Part shown: positions 9,192 through 21,189 of the stretch, piece after piece
Layout of the letters: each line of letters starts with the position of its first letter
How positions within the stretch are numbered: position 1 is the stretch's first letter
Source: Lepisosteus oculatus
Taxonomy: Eukaryota > Chordata > Actinopteri > Semionotiformes > Lepisosteidae
NCBI RefSeq assembly: GCF_040954835.1
Contig: NC_090709.1
Span: 41,610,490 to 41,674,489, forward strand
DNA length: 64,000 nt
Direction of reading: 5' to 3'
The notes under the pieces: model-generated
Seen by the model: only the letters and a program-made list of their open reading frames with translations
Told to the model about the DNA's origin: nothing
The model's database searches: none
Program-made: the position numbers and the translations under genes

Positions 9192-12100
9192 ATGGCCCTG
9201 GACAGCAGCGTGTGGGCCTGCCTGGCCTACCTGGCCGGCCTGGCCCTGCAGGCCCTCTGGCCCTGCCGGGGGCCGCAGCAGATGTCCGCCGGGAGCCTGA
9301 ACACCGCCGAGGTGAGAGAGGCGGGGCCGCCGGCCGCCGCCGCCCGCCGTCGCCGTCGCCGCCGCCACGGGCGCCACACGTGAGAGCAACCCTAACCCTA
9401 GCCTGCAGTGACAGCACCGTCCGCGGTAACACGAGTGCTGGCAGTGAGGGAAACACTAGTGCTGGCGGTAGTATCGGTAGAGCTGTAGTACCGGCAGTAG
9501 TATCAGTGGAGCAGTAGTACTGGCAGTAGTATTGGTAGAGTATTAGTACTGGCAGTAGTATCAGTAGAGCAGTAGTACTGGTAGAGCAGTAGTTCTGGCA
9601 GTGAGGGAAGCACTAGTACTGGCAGTAGTATTGGTAGAGTATTAGTACCGGCAGTAGTATTGGTAGAGTATTAGTACTGGCAGTAGTATCAGTAGAGCAG
9701 TAGTACTGGTAGAGCAGTAGTTCTGGCAGTGAGGGAAGCACTAGTACTGGCAGTAGTATCGGTAGAGTATTAGTACTGGCAGTAGTATCAGTAGAGCAGT
9801 AGTACTGGTAGAGCAGTAGTTCTGGCAGTGAGGGAAGCACTAGTACTGGCAGTAGTATCGGTAGAGTATTAGTACTGGCAGTAGTATCAGTAGAGCAGTA
9901 GTATCGGTAGAGTATTAGTACTGGCAGTAGTACTGGTAGAGCAGGAGTACTGGCAGTGAGGGAAGCTCTACTACTGGCGGTAGTATCGGTAGAGTATTAG
10001 TACTGGCAGTAGTATCAGTAGAGCAGTAGTATCGGTAGAGCAGTAGTACTGGCAGTAGTATCAGTAGAGCAGTAGTACTGGCAGTACTATTGGTAGAGTA
10101 TTAGTACTGGCAGTAGTATTGGTAGAGCAGTAGTACTGGCAGTACTATTGGTAGAGTATTAGTACTGGCAGTAGTATCAGTAGAGCAGTAGTACTGGCAG
10201 GTGTGTCTCATGGAGAGCAAGCTGGGGTCTGCGAAAAGACAAATTCCTCATGCAAGAAATTGTATATATGGCCAATAAAGTGATCTGATCTTATCTCCCT
10301 CAGTATTTTGGCACCTGGTACTTCATAGCCGCAGCAGGAGAGAACTCATCAGACCTGCAGACCTTCACCCTAATGGACAACGCCATCTTCAGCCTGCAGG
10401 GGGCCGAGCTCCCCCAGCGACTACTGCTGCAGGGCGTCTTCAGAGTGTAAGACCAGTTTCTCAGTCAACACTGTCGTGTTGTTATCACAGTCAAGACCAT
10501 CATCATCACCATTTTAACCATCATCATCCATGCTCGTCATAATTATCACCATCATCATAATTACAATCATCACCTCACCTCACAATCGTTATTCTGATCA
10601 TCACCATTATTCTCATTATCATCACGAGCTTCATGAATATAATTCTCATCCTCGTCACCCCCAGCATCACGATTATAATTCTCACCATCGTCACCACCAG
10701 CATCACGATTATAATTCTCACCATCGTCACCACCAGCATCACGATTATAATACTCACCATCGTCACCCCCAGCATCACAATTATAATTCTCACCGTCACC
10801 ACCAGCATCACGATTATAATTCTCACCATTGTCACCACCAGCATCACGATTATAATTCTCACCATCGTCAACAACAACGTCAGGATTATAATACTCACCA
10901 TCGTCACCACCAGCATCACGATTATAATTCTCACCATCGTCACCACCAGCATCATGATTATAATACTCACCATCGTCACCACCAGCATCACGATTATAAT
11001 TCTCACCATCGTCACCCCCAGCATCAAGATTACAATACTCACCATCGTCACCCCCAGCATCACGATTATAATTCTCACCATCGTCACCACCAGCATCCCG
11101 ATTATAATAGTCACCATCGTCGCCACCAGCATCACGATTATAATTCTCACCATCGTCACCAACAACGTCAGGATTATAATACTCACCATTGTCACCACCA
11201 GCATCACGATTATAATATTCACCATCGTCACCACCAGCATCACGATTATAATACTCACCATCGTCACCCCCAGCATCACGATTATAATTCTCACCATCGT
11301 CACCACCAGCATCACGATTATAATTCTCACCATCGTCACCACCAGCATCACGATTATAATTCTCACCATCGTCACCAACAATGTCAGGATTATAATTCTC
11401 ACCATCGTCACCACCAGCATCACGATTATAATTCTCACCATCCTCACCACCAGCATCACGATTATAATATTCACCATCGTCACCACCAGCATCACGATTA
11501 TAAATCTCATCCTCGTCACCCCCAGCATCACGATTATAAATCTCACCATTGTCACCACCATCGTCACCACCGACGTCACGATTATAATCTCTATTCGCAG
11601 TCAGCACTCATGCCTTGGTGACGGTAAGTGTTTTTGTTTCTAGTGGGGAATACTGCGGGAATAAGACCTGGATTTACTACATCCACCCTGGGAGGGACGA
11701 CCTGGAGCAGGAGGGTGAGATCCATGCTGAACTGACCCAGATGAGTTGGAAGGAATACGTGTACACTAGTTACCCCAGTGTGACCCCAGTGATCTCTCCA
11801 AATTCCCCCCTGGCCCTTACCAGTCATGGCCTCCTAATAATCCCCATCTCTGGACTGGAATCATCACTTTGGGAAAAGTAGTAATGACAATCGTAATAAC
11901 CATTGTGGTGACATCAGAAAGTACTAATAACTTCTATAGTACTGATATCTGTAGTATTACTAAAAGTAGTGATAAGGATAGTAATAACAGTTGTTGCTGA
12001 TACCAGTAACAGTAATGAGAAGCAGTAATAACCATCGTGGCGATGTCAGAAGTAATCAATACTACAGTGCTGATATCACTAATACTAGTATGAGTAGTAA

Positions 12101-15100
12101 TTTCAGAAGAAGTCATCAGTACCACAGTGCTGATACCAGTCATAGTAATAAGAGTAGTAATAACAAAAGTAATAACCACCGTGGTGATTTCAGAAGAAGT
12201 CATCAATACCACAGTGCTGACACCAGTCATAGTAATAAGAGTAGTAATAACAAAAGTAATAACCACCGTGGTGATTTCAGAAGAAGTCATCAATACCACA
12301 GTGCTGATACCAGAAACACGAGTATGAGTAGTAATAACGACAGTAATAACCGTCGTGGTGATTTCAGAAGAAGTCATCAGTACCACAGTGCTGATACCAG
12401 TCATAGTAATAAGAGTAGTAATAACAAAAGTTATAACCACCGTGGTGATTTCAGAGGAAGTTATCAATACCACAGTGCTGATACCAGTAATACGAGTATG
12501 AGTAGTAATAACAACAGTAATAACCATCGTGGTGATTTCAGATGAAGTCATCAATACCACAGTGCTGATACCAGTAATACGAGTATGAGTAGTAATAACA
12601 ACAGTAATAACCATCATGGTGATTTCAGAAGAAGTCATCAGTACCACAGTGCTGACACCAGTCATAGTAATAAGAGTCGTAATAACAACAGTAATAACCG
12701 TCGTGGTGATTTCTCTCTTTGCTGGCCCAGGCCGGCCGGAGAGGACCGTCAACATCTACCGGCTGGACTGCAGGGACTGTATCCTCCTGCAGGAGATCTC
12801 CGCGGGGTCCAACCGCGTCATGCTGTACGGTGAGCGCCCTGTACCCCCAAACCCCTTCACTCTGGACTGCAGTCTCGGTACATCCCAAACCCCAGTCCCC
12901 TCACACCCTGTACCCCAATCCCTTACACCCAGGACAGCTGTACCCCCAAACCCCTTCACTCTGGACTGCAGTCTCGGTACATCCCAAACCCCAGTCCCCT
13001 CACACCCTGTACCCCAATCCCTTACACCCAGGACAGCTGTACCCCCAAACCCTTTCACTCGAGACTGCAGTCTCCATACATCCCAAACCCCAGTCCCCTC
13101 ACACCCTGTACCCCAATCCCTCACACCCAGGACAACCGTACCCCCAAACCCTTTCACTCGAGACTGCAGTCTCCGTACATCCCAAACCCCAGTCCCCTCA
13201 CACCCTGTACCCCAATCCCTCACACCCAGGACAGCTGTACCCCCAAACCCCTTCACTCGAGACTGCAATCACAATACATCCCAGACCCCAGTCCCCTCAC
13301 TGGGGGGGGGGGGGGACCCCAGTCCCCTCACACCCTGTACCCCAATCCCTCACACCCAGGACAGCTGTTCCCCCAGACCCCTTCACTCGAGACTGCAATC
13401 ACAATACATCCCAAACCCCAGTCCCCTCACACCCTGTACCCCAATCCCTTACACCCAGGACAGCTGTACCCCCAAACCCCTTCACTCGAGACTGCAATCA
13501 CAATACATCCCAAACCCCAGTCCCCTCACACCCTGTACCCCAATCCCTCACACCCAGGACAACCGTACCCCCAAACCCTTTCACTCGAGACTGCAGTCTC
13601 CATACATCCCAAACCCCAGTCCCCTCACACCCTGTACCCCAATCCCTCACACCCAGGACATCTGTACCCCCAAACCCTTTCACTCGAGACTGCAGTCTCC
13701 GTACATCCCAAACCCCAGTCCCCTGTCACCCTGTACCCCAATCCCTTACACCCAGGACAGCTGTACCCCCAAACCCTTTCACTCGAGACTGCAGTCTCCG
13801 TACATCCCAAACCCCAGTCCCCTCACACCCTGTACCCCAGTCCCTTCCAGTCTGTACCCCAATTTTATCACACCCCATACCCCAGTCCCCTCCACCCTGC
13901 TGCTCCCCGGACCCAGTCTTCCTGAGCGCTGCCCTGTACCCCAAGTCTCCCTCCCCAAGCCCTGCAGTGAGGGGGGCCGCCACACCCCGCCCTTCCCCGC
14001 CCCCCCAGAGCCCCGGCCCCGGCGTGACTGACCGGCGTCCGTGTCCCTGTCCCTGTCCGTCTCCGCAGGGCGGAGGGCCTCCCCCGGCGCCCAGCAGGTG
14101 CAGGACTTCCAGAGGGCCGCGGCCTGCATGGGCCTGACGCACTTCCTCAGGCTGCCCCAGCAGGCAGGTAGGGAGCGCCCCCCTGTGGTGGAGGGGATAC
14201 TCGCCGTCGCCACCCCACCGCCCTGACCCGACCCGCCTCCGCAGCGCCAGACCGCAGCGCTGCAGGAAGACCACAGAGCTCAATCACCCCTCCGTCCTCC
14301 CCCAGCTCTCTGCAGGACAGGGTCACGGGGGGGAGCTGGAGTCTATCCCAGCAGGCAACAGGCACAAGGCGGGGTTCACCCTGGACAGGACAGCAGTCCA
14401 TCACAGGACACACACACACACTCACACACCCTGGACAGGACAGCAGTCCATCACAGGACACACACACACACTCACACACCCTGGACAGGACACCAGTCCA
14501 TCACAGGACACACACTCACACTCACACACCCTGGACAGGACACCAGCCCATCACAGGACACACACACACACACTCACACACCCTGGACAGGACAGCAGTC
14601 CATCACAGGACACACACACTCACTCACACACCCTGGACAGGACAGCAGTCCATCACAGGACACACACACACACTCACACACCCTGGGCAGGACACCAGTC
14701 CATCACAGGACACACACACACACTCACACACCCTGGACAGGACAGCAGTCCATCACTGGAAACACACACACACTCTCACACACACCCTGGACAGGACACC
14801 AGTCCATCACAGGACACACACACTCACACACACACCCTGGGCAGGACACCAGTCCATCACAGGACACACACACACACTCACACACCCTGGGCAGGACAGC
14901 AGTCCATCACAGGACACACACACACTCACAGCAGGGACAGTACTCCCAGAAGCCAATTCACCCACCAGCCTGTCTCTGGACTGTGGGAGGAAACCGGTGC
15001 ACCTGGACGCAGCCCAATCAGACCTGGAGAGAACATGCAGACTCCCCACAGACAGCACCCCCAGGTCCAGAACTGAACCCAGGAAGCAGCCATGCTGACC

Positions 15101-15242
15101 CCTGTAAACAAACAGGCAGATGGACACTGTGTTCCTCCAGCACCAGGCCATGGGAAACACTGTTCTGACTCAGGGTGGCCTTGTAACCTGCTGCCCCCTG
15201 CTGTTTCTTACAGAGTACTGCACGCTGGAGAGCGCACCTTGA
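9192..15242 (+). CDS. apom: Apolipoprotein M (lipocalin), six coding exons
   Basis: ApoM is a secreted lipocalin carried on HDL that binds sphingosine-1-phosphate and retinoids in plasma. Exons: 9192-9311, 10304-10446, 11644-11714, 12731-12829, 14069-14167, 15214-15242. All have GT-AG borders and phases agree, giving 186 aa (human 188). Residues 1-25 (MALDSSVWACLAYLAGLALQ...) form the hydrophobic N-terminal signal, which mammals retain as an anchor. The lipocalin G-x-W motif is FGTWYFIA at about 42-49. NKTWIYYIHPG, RLDCRDCILL, RVMLYG and LTHFLRLP follow the human order, and the exon layout matches the human gene. Cysteines at WPC, EYC, LDCRDC, AAC and the terminal EYC can account for the six human disulfide cysteines. 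All five introns hold repeats. HNF1-like sites upstream suggest liver expression. Confidence 0.95.
9430..10200. repeat. Minisatellite in apom intron 1
   Basis: Short interlocked units (about 27-60 bp) of tactggcagtagtatcggta, gagtattagtac, gagcagtagt and agtgagggaagcactagtac, arranged in irregular higher-order blocks. Confidence 0.9.
10201..10292 (+). mobile_element. SINE 3' tail fragment next to apom exon 2
   Basis: gagagcaagctggggtctgc, gaaaagacaaattcctcatg and gccaataaagtgatctgatc match the tail of the tRNA-derived SINE at 4.24-4.52 kb. The fragment ends 11 bases before the exon 2 splice acceptor at 10301-10303, so part of the acceptor region (branch point) may come from the SINE. Confidence 0.75.
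10495..11600. repeat. 39-bp minisatellite in apom intron 2
   Basis: About 26 copies of a 39 bp unit (caccatcgtcaccaccagca then tcacgattataattct). Because 39 is a multiple of three, several frames stay open for more than 330 codons on both strands; these are artefacts. A few copies carry a caacaacgtcag variant, spaced as if blocks were duplicated. Confidence 0.95.
11880..12712. repeat. Minisatellite in apom intron 3
   Basis: Units of about 85-90 bp: aataaccaccgtggtgattt, cagaagaagtcatcaatacc, acagtgctgataccagtcat, then agtaataagagtagtaataa. About nine copies, ending 18 bp before the exon 4 acceptor. Confidence 0.93.
12833..13860. repeat. About 99-bp minisatellite in apom intron 4
   Basis: About ten copies of a 99-101 bp unit: gtacccccaaaccctttcac, tcgagactgcagtctccgta, catcccaaaccccagtcccc, tcacaccctgtaccccaatc. 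It begins four bases after the exon 4 donor, so copies start inside the 5' splice region. Copies degrade after 13830. A poly-G run (13303-13314) interrupts one copy. Confidence 0.93.
14319..15105 (+). repeat. Family A array inside its dispersed element (apom intron 5)
   Basis: Both unique flanks of the host element are present. On the left is gacagggtcacgggggggag then ctggagtctatcccagcagg and caacaggcacaaggcggggt. On the right is ccaattcacccaccagcctg, tctggactgtgggaggaaac, then a segment with agaacatgcagactccccac. Between them the 50 bp family A unit is repeated about eleven times. The flanks recur around the arrays at 48.4-49.2 kb, and one side recurs at 20.0 and 25.0 kb. Confidence 0.88.
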
Positions 15243-17760
15243 GGACTGGAGGTAAGGACCATCCTCAGGCCTACAGCCAGTTGACCGCCGCCTGCTCTCG
15301 TTTCAGCACAGACAGGGCCCGCACAGTTCCTGGAGTGTGGGTGTGTCTAATCTATAGACCCCTCCCACTGTGGGCGTGTCTAATATATAGACCCCTCCCA
15401 CTGTGGGTGTGTCTGATCTATAGACCCACTCCACTGTGGGTATGTCTTATCTATAGACCCCTCCCACTGTGGGTGTGTCTAATCTATAGACCCCTCCCAC
15501 TGTGGGTGTGTCCGAAAGGGGGCCACTCCCTTTGTGGGCGTGTCTAATACAGGATACTCCCAATATGGGTGTGTCAGATTTATAGGGTCAGTCCCACTGT
15601 GGGTGTGTCTGATATTAGTGGGTCACCCCCACTGTGGGTGTGTCTGATATTAGTGGGTCACTCCCACTGTGGGTGTGTCTGATTACTAGTGTCACCCCCA
15701 CTGTGGGTGTGTCTGATATTAGTGGGTCACTCCCACTGTGGGTGTGTCTGATATTAGTGGGTCACCCCCACTGTGGGTGTGTCTGATATTAGTGGGTCAC
15801 TCCCACTGTGGGTGTGTCTGTTTACTAGTGTCACTCCCACTGTGGGTGTGTCTGATATTAGTGGGTCACCCCCACTGTGGGTGTGTCTGATTACTAGTGT
15901 CACTCCCACTGTGGGTGTGTCTGATATTAGTGGGTCACCCCCACTATGGGTGTGTCTGATATTAGTGGGTCACTCCCACTGTGGGTGTGTCTGATATTAG
16001 TGGGTCACTCCCACTGTGGGTGTGTCTGATATTAGTGGGTCACTCCCACTGTGGGTGTGTCTGATTACTAGTGTCACCCCCCACTGTGGGTGTGTCTGAT
16101 ATTAGTGGGTCACCCCCACTGTGGGTGTGTCTGATATTAGTGGGTCACCCCCACTGTGGGTGTGTCTGATTACTAGTGTCACTCCCACTGTGGGTGTGTC
16201 TGATATTAGTGGGTCACCCCCACTGTGGGTGTGTCTGATATTAGTGGGTCACTCCCACTGTGGGTGTGTCTGATAATAGTGGGTCACTCCCACTGTGGGT
16301 GTGTCTGATATTAGTGGGTCACTCCCACTGTGGGTGTGTCTGATTACTAGTGTCACCCCCCACTGTGGGTGTGTCTGATATTAGTGGGTCACCCCCACTG
16401 TGGGTGTGTCTGATATTAGTGGGTCACTCCCACTGTGGGTGTGTCTGATATTAGTGGGTCACCCCCACTGTGGGTGTGTCTGATATTAGTGGGTCACCCC
16501 CACTGTGGGTGTGTCTGATTACTAGTGTCACCCCCACTGTGGGTGTGTCTGATATTAGTGGGTCACTCCCACTGTGGGTGTGTCTGATATTAGTGGGTCA
16601 CCCCCACTGTGGGTGTGTCTGATATTAGTGGGTCACCCCCACTGTGGGTGTGTCTGATTACTAGTGTCACCCCCCACTGTGGGTGTGTCTGATATTAGTG
16701 GGTCACCCCCACTGTGGGTGTGTCTGATATTAGTGGGTCACTCCCACTGTGGGTGTGTCTGATATTAGTGGGTCACCCCCACTGTGGGTGTGTCTGATTA
16801 CTAATGTCACTCCCACTGTGGGTGTGTCTGATATTAGTGGGTCACCCCCACTGTGGGTGTGTCTGATATTAGTGGGTCACTCCTACTGTGGGTGTGTCTG
16901 ATATTAGTGGGTCACCCCCACTGTGGGTGTGTCTGATTACTAGTGTCACCCCCCACTGTGGGTGTGTCTGATATTAGTGGGTCACCCCCACTGTGGGTGT
17001 GTCTGATATTAGTGGGTCACTCCCACTGTGGGTGTGTCTGATATTAGTGGGTCACCCCCACTGTGGGTGTGTCTGATATTAGTGGGTCACCCCCACTGTG
17101 GGTGTGTCTGATTACTAGTGTCACCCCCACTGTGGGTGTGTCTGATATTAGTGGGTCACTCCCACTGTGGGTGTGTCTGATTACTAGTGTCACTCCCACT
17201 GTGGGTGTGTCTGATATTAGTGGGTCACCCCCACTGTGGGTGTGTCTGATTACTAGTGTCACCCCCCACTGTGGGTGTGTCTGATATTAGTGGGTCACCC
17301 CACTGTGGGTGTGTCTGATTACTAGTGTCACCCCCACTGTGGGTGTGTCTGATATTAGTGGGTCACTCCCACTGTGGGTGTGTCTGATATTAGTGGGTCA
17401 CTCCCACTGTGGGTGTGTCTGATATTAGTGGGTCACCCCTCTGCTCTATCTCTCCCCTCACCGAGGTGCCAACAGCTGACGCCGCTGCCTGTGTCCCCCG
17501 ATCGCGAGGAGCCCCTGCGCCCCCACGCCCCTCGCGAGAGAACTACCCAGCAACCCCTCCCCGCCCCCCCCCGCGCTCCAACCTCCCTGCTCTTCTCCTT
17601 CTTCTTCTTGTTTTGTTACCAAGAAGGTAGTAGCCCACCCGACCCGACCGGACCCGACCGGACCCGACCGGACCCGACCGGACCCGTCCAGCGATCCTGT
17701 ATTTCTCCACGTGCCGAAAACCGCGAAACCAAAATAAAATCAACTAAAAGAAAATGTTCC
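15243..17760 (+). other. apom: apom 3' region: possible 3'UTR intron, last exon and poly(A) signal
   Basis: Nine bases after the stop codon comes a strong donor (ACTGGAG then GTAAGGACC at 15252). A usable acceptor is at 17471-17475 (gaggtgccaacag), after the 35 bp array. An AATAAA poly(A) signal lies at 17733-17738. A (GACCCGACCG)n run fills 17638-17692. Splicing across the array would keep 2.2 kb of repeat out of the mRNA. Another acceptor (ctctcgtttcag, ending 15306) is too close for a normal intron. Inferred from motifs only. Confidence 0.45.
15330..17440. repeat. 35-bp minisatellite downstream of the apom stop
   Basis: About 60 copies of a 34-35 bp unit (cactgtgggtgtgtctgata then ttagtgggtcac), with a regularly recurring gattactagtgtcac variant that makes higher-order blocks of three to five units. 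The first copies (15330-15590) use a diverged aatctatagacccctccc form. It lies in the apom 3' region, either in a 3'UTR intron or in the 3'UTR itself. Confidence 0.95.
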
Positions 17761-18080
17761 TGACCCCCCCACTCCTCTCTTCACTCGGTCCGTCTGGCTC
17801 TTCTCTGTGTGTCACTGTCTGCCGGGGTTGGGGGGGCGACTGATGTGTGTGCAGAGCCTGACGTAGACGCTCACCCGGGACCCTGCTGTCGGCCACTACG
17901 GCCTGGTTCTGGTACCAACGTACGAATTCACTTAAACCAGGCAGAACCAGAGATCTGCTCCAGTCTGCGCGGTCCGTCAGTCAGCCAGGATTCCTACAAA
18001 ATTCCTGGGGCCAGAGCTGGGAGGTAGGTTCCCCCTGGGGTTACAGTGCCTGTCACCTTTCACCTTTCACCTTTCACCCA
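17761..18080. other. Intergenic, no gene seen
   Basis: Unique sequence after apom. No exon recognised. A short (cacctttcac)n run lies at 18049-18078. Confidence 0.4.
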
Positions 18081-18225
18081 TGACCTTATCATTATAATAA
18101 TAATAATAATGGCTGACACTTATAGAGCTCTTTTCTGGACAGTCCACTCAAAGCGCTTGACAGGTCATGGGGGAATCCCACTACCGCCACCAATGTGCAG
18201 CCCCCACCTGGATGATGTCACCCCC
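18080..18225 (-). mobile_element. 5S-derived SINE body fragment
   Basis: taataataatggctgacact, tatagagctcttttctggac, agtccactcaaagcgcttga and aatgtgcagcccccacctgg match the left (3') part of the element at 8325-8862. The 5S head is absent. Confidence 0.65.
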
Positions 18226-18775
18226 ACCCCCCCCGTCCACCACAAAACCACAAAACCGGGTGAAACGTCGGCACAAAAACCTCTGTGTTCGGTCCACATC
18301 ATTCCAAGAGTCCGCGGGGATTTGAGTAACGGGGAGATTCATGGGACAGCAGGCAAAGCAGCCTGGGATGCCCTTTCCTCCGGAACTGCGCCGGGCTCTC
18401 CTCCTCCTCCTCCTCCCTCTTCCTCACCCTGTCCCCGAGCCCACAGGGCTGTGGTCTGAGCCCATCAGACAGACACTCACTCACTCGCATCCTGCTGGGG
18501 CCCGGAGAGATCCCCTATTCCTGATTCCCAGCTGAGCGACACCCGCCTGGCTCATCTCGCCCCCCGGGGCGGGAGATGCGCTGGCTTTGCAGGCTGGGGG
18601 AAAGACGGGACACAGCGCATCTGACACCACGCGGACCCCCGCTGGCCGAGAGGAGACACACACACACACACACACACACACAGGAAGGATGAGATAGAAA
18701 GACAAGTCAATATGAAGTCATAGTAAAGGACAAAATTCTCTGCTGGGAGAAAGGCCCTACTGAATGGATTGTTGG
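18226..18775. other. Intergenic unique sequence with (CA)n
   Basis: No gene recognised on either strand. Contains (CTC)n near 18403-18420 and a (CA)n microsatellite at 18656-18683. Confidence 0.4.
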
Positions 18776-19332
18776 CCTGGTCCTGGAGGGGTCAGTGTGT
18801 GTGTGTGTGTGTGTGTCTGCAGAGTCTCCAGGGGTCTTTAAAGCAGGGCTGTCCAGTCCTGGTCCTGGAGGGGTCAGTGTGTGTGTGTCTGCAGAGTCTC
18901 CAGGGGTCTTTAAAGCAGGGCTGTCCAGTCCTGGTCCTGGAGGGGTCAGTGTGTGTGTGTGTCTGCAGAGTCTCCAGGGGTCTTTAAAGCAGGGCTGTCC
19001 AGTCCTGGTCCTGGAGGGGTCAGTGTGTGTGTGTCTGCAGAGTCTCCAGGGGTCTTTAAAGCTGGGCTGTCCAGTCCTGGTCCTGGAGGGGTCATTGTCT
19101 GTGTGTGTGTCTGCAGAGTCTCCAGGGGTCTTTAAAGCAGGGCTGTCCAGTCCTAGTCCTGGAGGGGTCAGTGTTTGTGTCTGCAGAGTCTCCAGGGGTC
19201 TTTAAAGCAGGGCTGTCCAGTCCTGGTCCTGGAGGGGTCAGTGTGTGTGTGTGTCTGCAGAGTCTCCAGGGGTCTTTAAAGCAGGGCTGTCCAGTCCTGG
19301 TCCTGGAGGGGTCAGTGTGTGTGTGTGTGTCA
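18776..19332. repeat. Family B minisatellite, TG strand up
   Basis: About seven copies of the 76 bp unit: TCCAGTCCTGGTCCTGGAGG, ggtcagtg(TG)n, tctgcagagtctccaggggt, ctttaaagcagggctg. Opposite orientation to the arrays at 2.5, 26.5 and 50.5 kb. Confidence 0.93.
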
Positions 19333-19625
19333 TCTTTCTTTCTAAACAGCTGAAGGATTTTTCTCTGAAACAAATGACTTTTTAATTGTTGGCAACCTTG
19401 TGTGAAAGTTTCACTCTTAGTTGTCAGTCTGTTTGATGTTTCAACGAGTCTTCCTGCCCTTAGGTTTAAGAAAATTCCCATCAGGAAAAGCAGGAAATGG
19501 TCTTGACTCATGCTGGGGAATCAGAGCCACTTCACTGAAATCAACAGGTACTATCAGGCCTGGCGCCATGAGTCACTAACAGGAACATTACAAACAAGAG
19601 AGACCATCTGGCCTGTTGGGGAGGT
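19333..19625. other. Intergenic AT-richer unique sequence
   Basis: No gene recognised. Less GC-rich than the surroundings, and no splice-bounded frame with known similarity. Confidence 0.35.
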
Positions 19626-19822
19626 ATTGATCCGAGGAGCTCACCCAGTTTGTTCCCCACCCCCACCACCCTCTGTGTACAGAAGAGCCTCCTGTCCTGA
19701 CTGGAGGAGCTCACCCAGCTGTGTCTGGAGAGGAGCCAGGGTATCGGCTTCAACCACAGGACTGGGCAGCTTGTTCCCCACCCCCACCCCCCTCTGTGTA
19801 CAGAAGAGCCCCCTGTCCTGAG
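19625..19822 (-). repeat. Family D, about 1.6 copies
   Basis: Two partial units of the 121 bp sequence with gaggagctcacccagctgtg, ggtatcggcttcaaccacag and ctctgtgtacagaagagcc, oriented so that the LINE-like frame is on the minus strand. Confidence 0.85.
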
Positions 19823-19884
19823 CTCAGCACTCTTCATAACCCCCAGACCAAACCTCTTTTGCTCCTATCAATTTAGAGTTTGGC

Positions 19885-20448
19885 ACTGAAGTGCAGGGGT
19901 CAGCGTTGGCCTTGCTGGGACCCTGGGTTCAATTCCGGACTGGGGGTGCTGTCTGTGTGGAGTCTGCACGTTCTCTCTGTGTTTGTGTGGGCTTCCTCCA
20001 GGTGCTCCAGTTTCCTCCCACAGTCCAGTGACATGAATTCACTGGTGGGTGATTTTCCCTTCTGGGAGAACTGGCCCTACTGTGTGTGTGTGTGTCCTGT
20101 GATGGACTGGTGTCCTGTCCAGGGTGTGTGTGTGTCCTGTGATGGACTGGTGTCCTGTCCAGGGTGTGTGAGTGAGTGTGTGTGTCCTGTGATGGACTGG
20201 TATCCTGTCCAGGGTGTGTGTGTGTCCTGTGATGGACTGGTGTCCTGTCCAGGGTGTGTGAGTGTGTGTGTGTCCTGTGATTGACTGGTGTCCTGTCCAG
20301 GGTGTGTGAGTGTGTGTGTGTGTGTGTCCTGTGATGGACTGGTGTCCTGTCCAGGGTGTGTGTGAGTGTGTGTGTGTCCTGTGATGGACTGGTGTCCTGT
20401 CCAGGGTGTGTGAGTGTGTGTGTCCTATGATGGACTGCTGTCCTGTCC

Positions 20449-20497
<49 letters not shown>

Positions 20498-20935
20498 TGT
20501 GATGGACTGGTGTCCTGTCCAGGGTGTGAGAGTGTGTGTGTGTGTGTCCTGTGATGGACTGCTGTCCTGTCCAGGGTGTGTGAGTGTGTGTGTGTGTGTC
20601 CTGTGATGGACTGCTGTCCTGTCCAGGGTGTGTGAGTGTGTGTGTGTGTGTGTCCTGTGATGGACTGGTGTCCTGTCCAGGGTGTGTGTGAGTGTGTGTG
20701 TGTCCTGTGATGGACTGGTGTCCTGTCCAGGGTGTGTGAGTGTGTGTGTGTCCTGTGATGGACTGGTGTCCTGTCCAGGGTGTGTGAGTGTGTGTGTCCT
20801 ATGATGGACTGGTGTCCTGTCCAGGGTGTGTGTGAGTGTGTGTGTGTCCTGTGATGGAATGGTGTCCTGTCCAGGGTGTGTGAGTGTGTGTGTGTGTGTC
20901 CTGTGATGGAATGGTGTCCTGTCCAGGGTGTGTGT
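19885..20935 (-). repeat. Family A array with one flank of its dispersed element
   Basis: 19885-20085 is the reverse complement of the right flank of the host element (ggttcaattccggactgggg, tggagtctgcacgttctctc, gtttcctcccacagtccagt). Then about 17 TG-strand copies of the 50 bp unit run to 20935, including a long (TG)n at 20452-20494. The other flank is missing. Confidence 0.9.
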
Positions 20936-21185
20936 TAATCTCCAGCGAACAGCTGTGTGGTTTTCCAACGCTATGCTTACACAAGAGCCTCACCGCCGCG
21001 CTGAATCCCAGACGGGACGACGTCACCGCGTGCCGGAGCAGGCTGGGGCTCGCCGGGCCCGCGCGCGCCGGTGTTGATCCTGTCTGCCTCTCCTGGGGTG
21101 CGTGTGGCTGAGAAATCACACAGCTCCTCCAGCAGCCGGCTTGAACAGGACCGCGCGTCACTGGTAATCTGCCCCCGAGCAAGGA
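20936..21185. other. Intergenic GC-rich unique sequence
   Basis: CpG-rich stretch between two arrays. No gene recognised. Confidence 0.35.
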
Positions 21186-21189
21186 AATC

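Noticed and set aside
10530-11643. Several frames of 330-360 codons on both strands
   Set aside because: The 39 bp unit is a multiple of three, so any stop-free frame stays open. It lies wholly in apom intron 2.
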